Below are positions 46,287 through 57,544 of a stretch of 64,000 bases of DNA, piece after piece. The stretch comes from Heliopora coerulea. Its lineage: Eukaryota > Cnidaria > Anthozoa > Scleralcyonacea > Helioporidae. Made by a program: the position numbers and the translations under genes. Under the pieces are notes generated by a model. That model was not told the DNA's origin. It ran no database searches and saw nothing but the letters and a program-made list of their open reading frames with translations. Where the stretch lies: the NCBI GenBank assembly GCA_030142905.1, contig JASJOG010000052.1, positions 204,501 to 268,500 of the forward strand. Reading direction: 5' to 3'. The number at the start of each line of letters is the position of its first letter. The first letter of the stretch is position 1.

Positions 46287-47814
46287 CACATACACATACA
46301 TATACATATATATATGAGTTAAAAATTTGTAATCCAGGGATATTATGAGATTTCTTGAACGCGGTTTTCCAGATTTACGATTTTGATCTTGAGCTTTCAA
46401 CTCGATTCATCGAGCCGCCGTCAGAAGTGAACGGGAGCTTTTGTCCGCAAGCATTTGTACCAGCAGTCTTTGTGAACGTCTGATAGGTTGGGGTGTTGTT
46501 AATTCGTTGCCTTTGTTTGTTTGTTGGATCTTTGGTGTTTGGTGGGCTGGTAGCAATATTCTCCGGTTGTGTAGTGGTTGTGAGAGAAGGTTTTGGACAT
46601 TGGCGGGGGAAGAGGCGCTTCAGTTGGAGGTATGTTTCTGGGATGTCTATATGCCGATTGATTGTGGAGGATTGGATGCTGTGCCGGGCTTCTAGAAATT
46701 CTCGTGCGTGTCTTGATTTTGCGTGTCCTAAGATTTTGGTGTTCGAAATATCAAACGAGTGTCCTTGCTCGTCAGCCTGGTTTGCTGGGATCGATCTTGG
46801 ATCATGTCTTTTGATGGCGTTTTCGTGTTCTGTCAGACTTGTTTTGACCTTAAGTAAGCTGCAATCTTGTTTGACGGCTTGTGGGCGATGAGTATGTTGT
46901 GTTTACGAAGGATTCGGGCTGTCATTTCCGAAGTGCTGTAGATGTATGGAAGGGTGGCTCTCTTTTCTTGTGTGGATTGGTCGGTGTTTTCCTTGTGTGT
47001 CTTCACTTGTTTCTTCTTTGTGTTGCTGTGTTGGCGAATGAAATTGATAGGGTAGCTGTTTTTGATGAACATGTCGTGGAGGTATTGGCGCTCTTTTCCT
47101 TTGCTTTGGACTGTGTTGTAGTGAGCTTCAATGCGGTTGTATAGTGTACGGATGCAGCTGATTTTGTGTTGCGTTAGGTGGTTGCTGTGGTAGTTTAATA
47201 CTTGGTCAGTGTGGGTGTTCTTTCTGTATACTTGGGTGGTCAGCATGCCGTCATTGTTTTTGGACAGCAGAACGTCTAGGAAAGGAAGTTGGTTGTCTTT
47301 TTCTTCTTCTTTGGTGAAGTGAATGTTGTCAGTAGTTGTGTTGATCGTTAAGTTAAACAACACATTACAAACATCGATCCCAGCAAACCACGCTGACGAG
47401 CAAGGACACTCGTTTGATATTTCGACACGCAAAATCAAGACATGCACGCGAATTTCTAGAAGCCCGGCACAGCATCCAATCCTCCACAATCAATCGGCAT
47501 ATAGACATCCCAGAAACATACCTCCAACTGAAGCGCCTCTTCCCCCGCCAATGTCCAAAACCTTCTCTCACAACCACTACACAACCGGAGAATGTTACTA
47601 CCAGCCCACCAAACACCAAAGATCCAACAAACAAAGGCAACGAATTAACAACACCCCAACCTATCAGACGTTCACAAAGACTGCTGGTACAAATGCTTGC
47701 GGACAAAAGCTCCCATTCACTTCTGACGACGGCTCGATGAATCGAGTTGAAAGCTCAAGACCAAAACCGTAAATCCGGAGAACCGAGAAATCTTACATAT
47801 ACCTATACCTATAC

Positions 47815-47848
<34 letters not shown>

Positions 47849-50800
47849 TGATATACACATACATACACATACACATATACTGATGTACATATCCATTTAC
47901 GTATAAGTGTATGAGTACATATACATGTACATATTCATACATACAGACATTAAACTAAACCTAATTTAGAAAGAAATGTAGAAATCTAGGAAGAGATTTA
48001 GGAAGAGTCAAGGAAGAGAGCTAGACGGGGGAGATTTGGGAAATTTTTAGAATTTTGCCTTCCTGGATGTTCAAAGCTGGCAACGCTACTGGAATCCGGC
48101 CTGACCCTAAAGAACTAAAGATTTAAATTCAAGATTTGAAAAATTTAAGAACTAGATTTTAAAATAAACGAATGAATATATAACCAACATGAGGAAATAG
48201 TTATCTCTTATTTAAGAGGCACTTAATTTCATACAACAACGTGTCAGTCTAAATATCGGCCTGTCTGCAAAGAAGGACACCTTAAAACAGCACGCTTCTC
48301 CTGGGAGCTACGAAGCTTGTTGTTAACCAATAAGCTCACTCTACAAGTCACCCGTAGAGTAAGTACTACAAACCTTACCCAGGCCACAATTTAAAATGTA
48401 AACAATAGGCATTGAGGCATAAACCGAAATTCCTCATCTTTGGTCTAGATTATTTCTGTTACTTCATTCATTTTGTTTTAATGTGAGTCTCCAGCTTTTC
48501 AATTTCAAAAGTTACTTTCGTGAAAGAAGGAAACGATTTGTGAACGAGAAAGGTTGACGTACGAAATTTTTTTCAGAAATAAATATTTTGATAAAAATTT
48601 AATCTGTCAAGAACTTTCCTGTTGACAGGTTCAATTGAAACTTGACTGAATAACGCTTTTGAGAGCTTATTAAAAAAGTCAAATATATTGGATTTGGACA
48701 AGAAAAGGATATTTATGTTACTAAACAGTTGGACGAAGTTGCTCATGAGATGACAAAACCAATCTCATGGTTAAGATATAGTTTGTCGTTCCCTTCATGA
48801 ATGTTCCATATCGCTTGTTTAATTTTCAACTTGAGAGGATAAAGCTTTTTACAAGTTAATGCTGTGAAAGGAAACTTCATAGTTCATATTTTCTGTTAAC
48901 TTCGTGCTGAACTATTTGACCGTAATCTAGGATTAAAGTAGGGATTAATTATATCAACAAGCATGGAAGCCCAGGGTTTTGATTGAATCCCTTTCCTACA
49001 GAAGCTTGCTTATGTTTAATGGTTCCCCGTTAAATCCGAATATAATCAGGATGCAAATGGATTAAATTGATTCGTAGCTTATTTTCTCATAAGTCACTAC
49101 TCATATAAGTCATCACAGGATTGCGAGAACTATGAAAATAGTTACAAATGCGAATTTTTTATTTTTTATTCTGGTTATCACGGCAATTAAAGATGTTTTC
49201 ATAGCTCTGCAGGCACTTAGTTTTTAATTAACATGATTTTCTAGGCTTAAGAGCTGTAAGACACATGCCGGAAATTCCATTGCATTTACATAGCATGAAT
49301 AGTGACACAGGAAATATTAACTGGTGCTCATAATTCTTTCACAGAGGCCAAATTTAGTGTGAATCCTGGGCCCAAATTGAGCTTAGCAGTCATACGGATA
49401 TATTTTAGTAGCTGTAAGGGTTGTAGTCAGCTTGTTGTGGCTTTTCAACCAATTTTATTTTCATTCATTATTTTTTGTAAACTATTTATCTTTCGTTTTT
49501 CAAACTCAAGCTTAAACCGCAGTTCTCTAGGTAATTTCTCAAATTTCCTCCTCCCGGGGTCTGTTAAAATACCATTTAATCACCTGCCAGGTAGTTAAAT
49601 CGCAAAGGAAGTTAAATTTAACCGTCTTTTTTTACTAGATGACAAATTTCTTTTTCTTTCTACAAAACGATTTTCAACAGGTTTTCCTTCCAAATTTCGT
49701 TAAAATTTTAAAGTTTCATCTTTAGTATTGTCTTCAAGCCTCCAAGTCCGTGTTCAAAGAGCAGCGGATTATAAATTCTTGATAAGACACTTCATGCAAC
49801 AAGATTAAACGATTTTAACCATGTCAACGAACTAACCGCAGCTAAGAAGTTAATCTTGTAGTCATCGCAAATCATAGTTAAAGTTAATCGCTGTTTTATA
49901 CCAACGGGCCAAGAAGTGTAATTCATTGATCAGGTCATAAAGGGCTTAAAACTGTTAAAATATTATTTTTGATTAGATTTGATTCATAACAATATTTAAC
50001 AAAGAGGAAATTGTTTGAGTGTCTCTATGCTGTGATAGAAACATGAATGACGTGATTTCAACAAGAAAAATACCTAGTGAAAACACTAGCCATGACTGAT
50101 TGTTTTCCGGGTATTTTTCCAGTTGAAATGGTTTCGTGAAGGATCTTTTACGTGGTGGATTTGTCCGATCAGGATGTGCGTAGGATGCATGTTATTTTAT
50201 AAAATGTTGTGGTCTATACCCTACAAGATTCTGGGTAGCCATTCAGTGACGCTATTTATTGAGGTGATGCATGGAAGGCAAATTATTGCCAGCCGCCAGT
50301 ACATCTAACATGTTTAGACATGACAGTCTAATAACCTGGAAAGTATTCCGAATTAAGGTTGAGGTTAGTTTCTGCATAGTGTGTGAGCGTGATGACGCCA
50401 AGGAAATCCTCGCGTGGTTTACCGCACAAAAATAGACTGGTGACAATCTTTGCATCAGTTTCGGTTATCACAAATTATTTTCGTGAAACACAAAACTAAG
50501 ACAGCTCGAGAGATTGGGAAGTTGGGTTGAACGGGAAGAAAGTTGGAAGTTGATTCATGTCGGTTTTTACCAGTGGCTCACCCAAGGGGGGGGGGATACC
50601 TTAGAGGGCTTGGGCCTCTCCGTTATCAGCTACAAAAAATTATTTCTATTTGCGTCCACCAGAAAAAATATGAAAAACGTAATGTAAATTTAAAAGCGAA
50701 CGGCGAAGAGGGTACGACATCCCTGACAAACGACCGTAAAGTGCATAATTTTTCAGTCACCTTACTAGTGTGTTGTGTACAAGAACTATCAATTCATAAT

Positions 50801-53800
50801 GCTGAGCTTGGCATAGGGGCTGTGACATCGGGCCTCCCTAGCAGAGGCTCATTTGACATTCTAGCCCCCTTCTTACAAAAATCGTGGGTGCGCCGTCAGT
50901 TTTCCCGTTATTTGTTTGTATTGTATTTATATAAAAGATGTTAACAAATCTGGAGTTTGAGTCATTTGTCTACTGCGAGTATCATTCGACGCTGCGGCGG
51001 ATATCACCGGACAAGTTGGAGATTAATGCCCTGGGTCACTGATAATTGAGTTCTAGGATAGCCGGGGTCACTTGTTTCGACGACACTGTTCCAGACGGTC
51101 ACCGATCTGATCGCAGAAACCGTGAAAAGCGCAAGAGTCGGAATCACGTCCGTGTCAAAGTTGAATCCCAGACGGTCAACGATGGTCGTGAATTTTAACG
51201 ATCTGGATCTTAACGACTAGCGTTATTTTTGAATGATAGGTAAACTTTCGTCAAGCTCTATCCTCCAGCTTGATATCTCCAAGCTCCCACATTTCCAAAG
51301 TATATATCTCATTATATCATAATGAACATATAGTGGCTTTCTTTTAGGTCGCACATAATATGTCGAACTTGCATCTTAGCTCACCATCTGAGTCTTGGTA
51401 GCTCAATGGTTAAAGCGTCTCACCGGTCATCAGAAGGTTGCGGGTTCGATCCCCGTCTGGGGCTCAGAAACCGTTTTTCTCAGGATAGAGTTTTGTAGCA
51501 ATAACTACCATCCCACAGCCAGTGTCACCGAAATGCTTTCCGAGCTAGGATGGTCTACATTGGAGTTTAGAAGAACGATGTCTCGGCTAGTCTTATTGTA
51601 TCAGATGAGCCGAGGACAAATTGATATAGACACTGATGCCTATCTCCGTCCAAATACTGAACTCAGAACTCGTGCAAGCCATAATTATAGATACCGTAAA
51701 TGATCGATTAAGCGGCGGCGCTTCTTTGCATTTTTCCAGTTAAAGATGCGGCATTTATTTGAGAGCGGCGCTTATTCGAAAGCGGCGCTTATTTCATAGA
51801 CGGGTAAAACATTTAGTGTAATATATAGAGAATAAAGAAGGCACGTATTATTGTCGGGCACGTCCCTATAGAACTTTCAAGTCTAACTGATTATTTTCTG
51901 AAGGCGGACGAATCAAATAGCGTCTTAGCTGAAGTTACCGGGAAGAGAAAGCGCGAGGTTGGGCTCGTGGTTCCCGCAAAGTTTACAGGATACACCGTAA
52001 ATCGACGACATGCACAGGTGTTAGACTCAGAGTTGAGCAAGAAGGAGAAATTTATACACCTAGAATTATTATACGAACCCAATTGTAAGAGATATCCTAC
52101 ATTAAAACTTTAGAACTCTCGAATTGGTCGTGATCTCCTTTCTCAATCATGTTATGATGTCTCGGTGCAACGTTTATTTATAAATCCTCAAATTGGCGCC
52201 GCGGCGCTAATTCGAGTGCGGCGCTTATTAAATTATTTTCGGTAAAGGTGCGGCGCTTATTCGAGAGCGGCGCTTAATCGATCATTTACGGTATTTGCAG
52301 GACAAGGCCACTAAGAATACATATTTTAATTCCTTTTTTCCTAGAACCATAAGACATTGGAATAGCCTACCAGCAGAGATTGTTGAGACTAATTCCTTTG
52401 AGGTTCTTAAGTCTGGGCTATCAAGCTATCTCGTAAATCATGAATAGATTACTTTTTATTTGTTTGATATACATACTAAATAGTAAAATCTTTCAGATTG
52501 TAAATAGTTATATATATTTTAGTTTTAAATAGTTGGTGTGATATCTCTATAGATTTTACCGACTCAATTAAATGTAAATGTAGATGTAGAAGATATCTAA
52601 GCTCCCACATTTCCAAAGTCTGTATGTCAGTGTAATTTTTATTTAGTCTTGATAACAGATGTTTTACCGCTGGTTGATATCCATATGGACGTAGGGACGT
52701 TAACTCTGTTCGGTCCTTATGTGACTTTTTAAATTTTATTTTGGCTAGCACCCGGTGATTCTACTCATTAAGGGGAGACGTTTGGGACCAAAAAGGTTTA
52801 AAAACTGGAAAGTATCTGAAAGGGTTTATATGAAGGCCATTGCCTTCGACATTGCTTTGTGTTTGCTGGTATAACGTCCTTATTACCGAGACAACATTAT
52901 GTAGATGTAGACGTTGATGTGAACATGACTGTCCGATAAATTGTATTAGGATCTTAACTCGGCATGGTCGTCAGAACTGTAGGCGATTCTCAGAACAAGT
53001 GTGAACCAGGCTAAAATCGTTCACCACGAGAGATTAATTTAACAAAATTAAACAGAAAGTTGGAGTTCAGAGACTGGTTTTTCATGAAGGATTTTTAGTT
53101 AGATAGCTAAAATATCTGCTAAATTATTAATAGGTTGCAAATAGATCAAAAATCGAAATTTTCATCTAAAAACCTGAGAAGGTTTAGTACATAGAGCAGA
53201 TTCTGATTCTGCACGAGACTGTTGGATATCGAAGTTAAACTGGTTTAAAATGTTGTAAAAGTGCTCGAATCGAATAGGATGACTTCAAGTAGTGTCTCTA
53301 GGTTTTCATTCTTTTTTGACAGTTAAAAACTGTGCCTGTAATTTTGCTGATGTGTAAGCACGCCAGACAAGTGTCTTAACAGGTACCGGCCCGTTTGAAA
53401 CCACAAGGACTTAACAACAGGTGTTTGCAGATTTACGAGTATTGAACTATGGTAAGAGAGCGCACTCAGCGGATTTTTGAGGTTTTCTTTCGCAAACAGC
53501 ACAGGTCAAATAATGAGTATACTATATGCAATGAAATCAGCATTCCAAATAACCTTTATTTTCTGATATGTCAATATTCTTAAGACAACGTAATTGACAT
53601 ATAGAACTAATTATTAAGCTCGGTAAAGGCCAATATTTGCCTGGCATTTTTCAAATTCTATTGTTTAAGTTAACATAATTTTATAGCTCAGGAAAATCCT
53701 TTTCAGTAGTTTATGGTTTGATGTACTTTTTATAGGCCTAAAATGCATAGAACGGTGTGACTAATTGGGAATGCTTTGGCCGCAGCAGTGTCTAGTTAGC

Positions 53801-54861
53801 AGTAATTTTTGGTGCTTAAAATTACGTATAGTTTTTTTAAAAATTAGGTATTGTCAATTATAATTTTTTAAAACTGTGTCTAAACGTTTTAACAATCTCG
53901 TCTTTCAACGAGGTTGGATTTCGCTTACCTGGTCTATAGGTTTCTTCTTGCGCTTCACAGCTATCGGACACGTGCAGATTTCACACTGTTTGGTCTTCGT
54001 GTGTCGAATCCAGCGAATGATACAAGATTCGTGCACCCACTTCGAGGTGCCGGCACAATGGCACGGACTGATGAGATCTTGGCCCTCGGTGTCATGACAA
54101 ATTCGGCATTCCAGGTCTAACGTGAGGCTGCGTTTGCTGGGAAATCCTGTGACTGATCGCGAGGAGTCTTGACAAGTTGATAGACTGCGAAGACTCGCAC
54201 GGAACGACTCGTTTTCTTCGTTAGTGAGGCATTTACAATATTCTTCCGTGTCCTTTTTCGAGTACGTTTTGTCAAACACCCTGAGAGTTTCGTCTTCTTC
54301 AGATGGTAAGTCCTTCGTAGTTGAAAGATCGTGGTTGCAGGCTTTTACACGTCTCAGCTCCATGTTCTTATCCAAAATTTCGAAACAGCGTTTGCAGTCT
54401 TGATGATCGAAATTCTCGCAGATGTACATCGTTTTGTCTTTCGGGTTCTTTTCATTTTCATTATCTTCATCCATAATTTCTGGTTCAGCCACAGTAGCGT
54501 GTGTCTCGACGTTGCACTGGTTGCTTCTTGTCCCGTCTTGTCGCGTTCTCTTTTTATCCTCTTTCTCTTTGATTTCTGGTTCCTGTTCTTCAGCCCTGTC
54601 TTCATCTGTAGTTTCTTGTAGGTCTCTTAGACCAATATCTTCTCCTTTGACTTGTTTGTCCATCCCTTTTACTCTGCTCTCTTTTTGAGTCTGTTTTTTT
54701 CTTCCTTCCTTCTTTCTGTTCCTTCTTGCTTCATCCTCGACCGTTCTTTCCTCATCTACCTCTTGCTCTAAACCGTCGCTACATTTTTCTAAAAGACATT
54801 CTTCCTCTGCAGTGTCTCTCTTCACTGTGGGATAATTTTGACTACATGTATTTGAATTCAT
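45820..54861 (-). CDS. MARCH-type RING-CH E3 ubiquitin ligase, membrane-anchored
   Basis: Probable membrane-bound ubiquitin ligase of the MARCH (MARCHF) family. Two coding exons: 54861-53929 (311 codons) and 46140-45820 (107 codons with TGA). PIDQ joins WTRP in phase, giving 417 residues. The first 250 residues are strongly charged, Lys/Glu-rich and low in hydrophobics. A complete C4HC3 RING-CH domain follows at about 252-300: CRICHD, SPCHCAG, KWVHESC and CEICTC supply the zinc ligands. Two membrane helices come next (about 328-346, FVLALCVFIILGFVIL; and 358-377, FASIYVLCGMIIMMK), then a short cytoplasmic tail. The order RING-CH then two helices is the standard MARCH plan. The long charged N-terminus does not let me choose a subtype. 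The 7.8-kb intron holds a Penelope-like element, a SINE and a split LINE. Confidence 0.9.
46190..46315. repeat. (CATA)n microsatellite, left of the Penelope-like element
   Basis: About 28 CATA/TACA tetramers with a few TATACA interruptions, in the MARCH intron. Confidence 0.95.
46370..47775 (-). mobile_element. Rearranged Penelope-like element with ~400-bp inverted terminal copies
   Basis: The central part (minus strand) encodes the end of a Penelope-type reverse transcriptase. The 46370-46800 segment (minus) and 47372-47775 (plus) are inverted copies of the element's 3' end, covering the C-terminal half of the GIY-YIG endonuclease and the sequence after its stop codon. Inverted or tandem partial terminal copies ('pLTRs') are a known feature of Penelope-like elements. 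The arms differ at several sites, so the copy is not brand new. Microsatellites of the CATA/TATACA type adjoin both sides. Confidence 0.82.
46407..47345 (-). pseudogene. Penelope-like RT/GIY-YIG polyprotein fragment, internally deleted
   Basis: From 47345 downward the frame shows the region after the RT catalytic core: DNQLPFLDVLLSKNNDGML, VYRKNTHTDQVLNYHSNH, then a Lys-rich linker. At about 46850 it shifts frame and enters a segment like the second half of a GIY-YIG nuclease (LTEHENAIKRHD, ADEQGHSFD, TKILGHAKSRHAREFLEARH) and ends SLLTAAR at the TGA 46409-46407. The RT YADD-type core lies outside the fragment. The GIY and YIG motifs are missing, removed by a deletion at the frameshift. It cannot be active. 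Confidence 0.78.
47795..47950. repeat. (TATACA)n-type microsatellite, right of the Penelope-like element
   Basis: TATACC/TATACA hexamers grading into degenerate ACATA words. It mirrors the CATA tract at 46190-46315 on the other flank of the element. Confidence 0.9.
47950..50010. other. MARCH intron, nothing recognised
   Basis: AT-rich single-copy-looking sequence. ORFs here are short and show no family resemblance. Confidence 0.5.
50019..50131. repeat. Foldback family, partial copy 2
   Basis: GTCTCTATGCTGTGATAGAAAC, ATTTCAACAAGAAAAATACC and GGTATTTTTCCAGTTGAAAT match the order of 4697-4838. The outer right arm is lost. Confidence 0.7.
51390..51464 (+). other. tRNA-like SINE head
   Basis: TGGTAGCTCAATGG (A box) and GGGTTCGATCCCC (B box) with acceptor-like ends. 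It is followed by CTCAGAAACCGTTTTTCTCAG, a short palindrome in the same place as in the 4876-6095 array units and 58371-58440. It abuts a LINE fragment (51496). Confidence 0.6.
51496..52447 (+). pseudogene. Non-LTR retrotransposon RT C-terminus, split by a transposon
   Basis: The last part of a jockey/L2/CR1-type ORF2. The first half (51496-51693) has ASVTEMLSELGWSTLE and RLVLLYQMSRGQID. The second half (from 52294) has SFFPRTIRHWNSLPAE and ends at TAG 52445-52447. A 598-bp element interrupts the tyrosine codon between 'SHNYR' and 'LQDKATK'; apart from it the frame is open. The tail ends in an ATGTAAATGTAGATGTAG-like simple repeat near 52570-52590, typical of such LINEs. It is 5' truncated. 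Confidence 0.85.
51694..52291. mobile_element. 598-bp MITE nested in a LINE, 21-bp perfect termini, TA duplication
   Basis: Ends CCGTAAATGATCGATTAAGC and its exact complement, flanked by TA at 51692-51693 and 52292-52293. Subterminal GCGGCGCTTATTCGA-type words recur four or more times. No transposase frame. The TA duplication suggests Tc1/mariner-type mobilisation. The insertion point is fixed exactly by the interrupted LINE frame. Confidence 0.92.
52600..53880. other. MARCH intron, one mini-MITE remnant only
   Basis: Apart from a TTAACCC-type remnant at about 52695-52800 no gene or repeat is recognised. Confidence 0.5.
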
Positions 54862-56600
54862 CCCAACTCAAAAACTCAGTGAAGCTCAAATTTAGAGTTT
54901 ACTTCTAGGAGTTAACGAAAGCGAAAGAACTCAATGGCCTTTTATCGTGTTACTCCAGAACAGTGTATGCAAATATGGCGTCTCTACCCACGCTAAATGT
55001 CAAACCACGATTGTAAAATTAGGACGACCGCAGCTGTTTTTTTTTATTCAGTCGTTTTTAAAACGACAACATAATGTAATTAATTAGCTCAGCTCTAATT
55101 ATAGAACGAAGGACTTTGTTTTAGCTCCAGTTAAACCATTATAGGACATCTTACAGTGAAAAATTATTCATATACCATATCAGGCTCGATTTTACATTGA
55201 AGATTACCCTCGGTGAGACCGTTGGAAACGCCTACATTGCAACAATTACCTGGATGATCAAATATCAACTTCTAATAATCCACACGTGTCGTGGTGATCG
55301 TTAAAATCGAAGACTTTAGTTTGTTAAATTTCTTTTCAACGAATTTCACTTTAACAATGAAAAACTTCTGAGTACGAAAAGACGTTTAGGGATGTTATAC
55401 AGTGGGAAAAAAAATTGAAAATACTTTCAAAATTTTCCATTTGTGATGAAAGAACTCTATTTTTTGCAAGGTAGACGAACGTGCGCTATCCAATTTAATT
55501 TAAAATTATCTGGTTTTAGATTACGGGTAAAAAATTTAACCTTAATATTCCCGATAACCTACCTGAAAACATCCACATAAGAAATATCCTAAATTTTAAC
55601 TGAATTTCCTAAAACTGCTACATCTTGCCAAAAATTACAGTTTCTGAAACTCTCGCGAATGATGCGATCCGAAGTGGCTCCACCTGGAAGGCCGATATCA
55701 AGTCCATAGATTCTGACTTGAAAGCCGCGATTTGGGCTGGCAATCTCAAAGCATGAATATGTTCAAAATTCACCAGTTTAGTGACAGATCAATAACATAA
55801 ACCTAATGACGAATGAGGATACTTTCGTTCTCTACTTGTGGCCAGATTTAGAATACAGGTAAGAGCCAACCCCGACCTCCAGCTCTCGCGTATTTGGCGT
55901 GAGACCGCACACCTTGCATCTGTCTCACGCTCTGATTGGCTGACGGATAACTAACGACAAGCCTGTATTGAGTGGGTCCCTCAAGGGAATTCTTGGATAT
56001 CACGTCTAGTATAAAGTAGAAGGTAGTATAGTATAAAGTATTACACATTGACAATGATACAAATCCAATGTGTGATACAACACAAGACGACATCGAAAGA
56101 ACCCCAGAAAGATTTTGGGTATTTGTTCTTATCAGTTATATGGGTGTCGGTAATATGATTTAGGGAAATCTGTTGAATATCAGAAAAATCTAGAGAACGT
56201 TGTCTTCTTAATACAAAGATTTGCTGTCCTTTTGCGTCAATTCAGGTGTCCGTGTCCGCTAAATAGAGATTTTATTATAACATTTGTTTGGCATTCAATT
56301 TGGGACTTCGGGAACTGTCTGAGACAGTTCCTGTGGTCCCGAAACTCACTCGCGTGTTTTTCCAAATTGAACTCAAAACCATGTTATTACCTATAGTAAA
56401 AGGCTAGCCGTATTTATGGTTATATTCAATTTTGGTTAAGTCACGCATGTGATCAAATTTGATATTTAACTTAAAGTTCGTTGAAACGTTACGAGAAAGA
56501 CCGTCATCCGGGACTTATGACCTAAAGTCACATACCCACAACCACACGCTGTCGTTCACCGAAGTCAGCAGGATTTTCTGAAAGGGGGGGAAAATAGCCT
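54862..56600. other. 5' flank of the MARCH-type gene, nothing recognised
   Basis: It should include the promoter and 5' UTR of the MARCH-type gene near 54862-55000. A short hairpin GGGAACTGTC/GACAGTTCC occurs at about 56315-56335. No coding similarity is seen. Confidence 0.5.
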
Positions 56601-56676
56601 GTCCAACTTAACCCTTTCCTGTCCAAGAGGTCGCCCCTTGGCGTGCAAAATCGTGTGGCGTTAGCCAAAGTAAAAT

Positions 56677-56780
56677 CGGGGGTGGTGGCAGGAATTCCCC
56701 GACGCAGGGGCTAACGTTTTCGACAGGGGGCTAAACCAGAGGGGGCAGGATCGGCCCACTTTATAATTTTCATATTTGAA
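56677..56780. mobile_element. MITE, 'GGGGTGGTG(G/C)CAG' family (copy 3, truncated)
   Basis: GGGGGTGGTGGCAGGAATTC and the 'CCCACTTTATAATTTTCATATTTGAAG' order (shown in part) match the left part of copies 1 and 2. It stops near 56780, where a 20-bp direct repeat (TTTTCATATTTGAAGCTTGA) precedes the LINE fragment. Confidence 0.65.
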
Positions 56781-56825
56781 GCTTGAAAAATTTTCATATT
56801 TGAAGCTTGAAGTATTGAAAAATTC

Positions 56826-57313
56826 AATACAAACATCGACATGACAACGTTGCCAGGATTGTGCACTGGGTAATCGCAAAACAGCGTGGACTCGACGTTG
56901 AAGAGAAATGGTACGAACACAAGCCGGAACCAGTCATTGAAAATGCTACCATAAAAATGCTGTGGGACTTCACCATCCAGACGGATCGTGAAATTGAAGC
57001 CCGGAGACCGGACATTGTACTGGTAAACAGGAAAAAGAATGAGTGCATGGTAATCGACATTGCTGTGCCTGCAGATGCTAATATTGCAGCAAAAGAAAAA
57101 GAGAAGATCCAAAAGTACCAGGACCTTAGAAGAGAAATTGCACTTCTATGGGACATCAAAACGTGTGTGGTTCCAGTGGTGGTTGGTTCACTAGGTATGG
57201 TTACCAAGAACCTTGCCAAATACCTCGGGAAGATTGGAATTCCAACAAAGATCGAACTCCTGCAGAAAGCAACACTACTCGGGTCTGCAAGGATTCTGCG
57301 AAATGTGTCATAA
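56826..57313 (+). pseudogene. R2/NeSL-like LINE, C-terminal endonuclease-region fragment
   Basis: An open frame continuing upstream of its first ATG (RHDNVARIVHWVIAKQRG) and ending at TAA 57311-57313. It holds a PD-(D/E)XK-like block: EARRPDIVLVNRKKNECMVI then DIAVPADANI and KEKEKIQKYQDLRREIALLW, as in the restriction-like endonucleases at the C-terminus of R2/NeSL-type non-LTR elements. The reverse transcriptase is absent (5' truncation). The frame is intact for about 160 codons, so the copy is fairly young. The exact clade is not certain. Confidence 0.72.
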
Positions 57314-57338
57314 CAAATGACCAAGGGTCCTGCAGTTC

Positions 57339-57339
<1 letters not shown>

Positions 57340-57391
<52 letters not shown>

Positions 57392-57509
57392 TTCCCCACA
57401 ATTTCCCTGAAATATTCCATGTCTGTTGCAGCCTTACCTGGCGGGATGCTGGGAGCCCGTAGCAGGCTGAGACCCCTTCCACTGCCCTTAGTTGGGTGGT
57501 GTGCGAGTT

Positions 57510-57544
<35 letters not shown>

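Noticed and set aside
46040..46400. Tyr/His/Thr repeat ORFs
   Set aside because: Translation of the CATA microsatellite; the left part is antisense to the MARCH-type exon 2.
46441..47144. Cysteine/valine-rich plus-strand ORFs with hydrophobic segments
   Set aside because: Antisense to the Penelope-like coding fragment; the apparent membrane segments are complement artefacts.
54331..54688. Hydrophobic plus-strand ORFs of 88-96 codons
   Set aside because: Antisense of the Lys/Glu-rich exon 1 of the MARCH-type gene.
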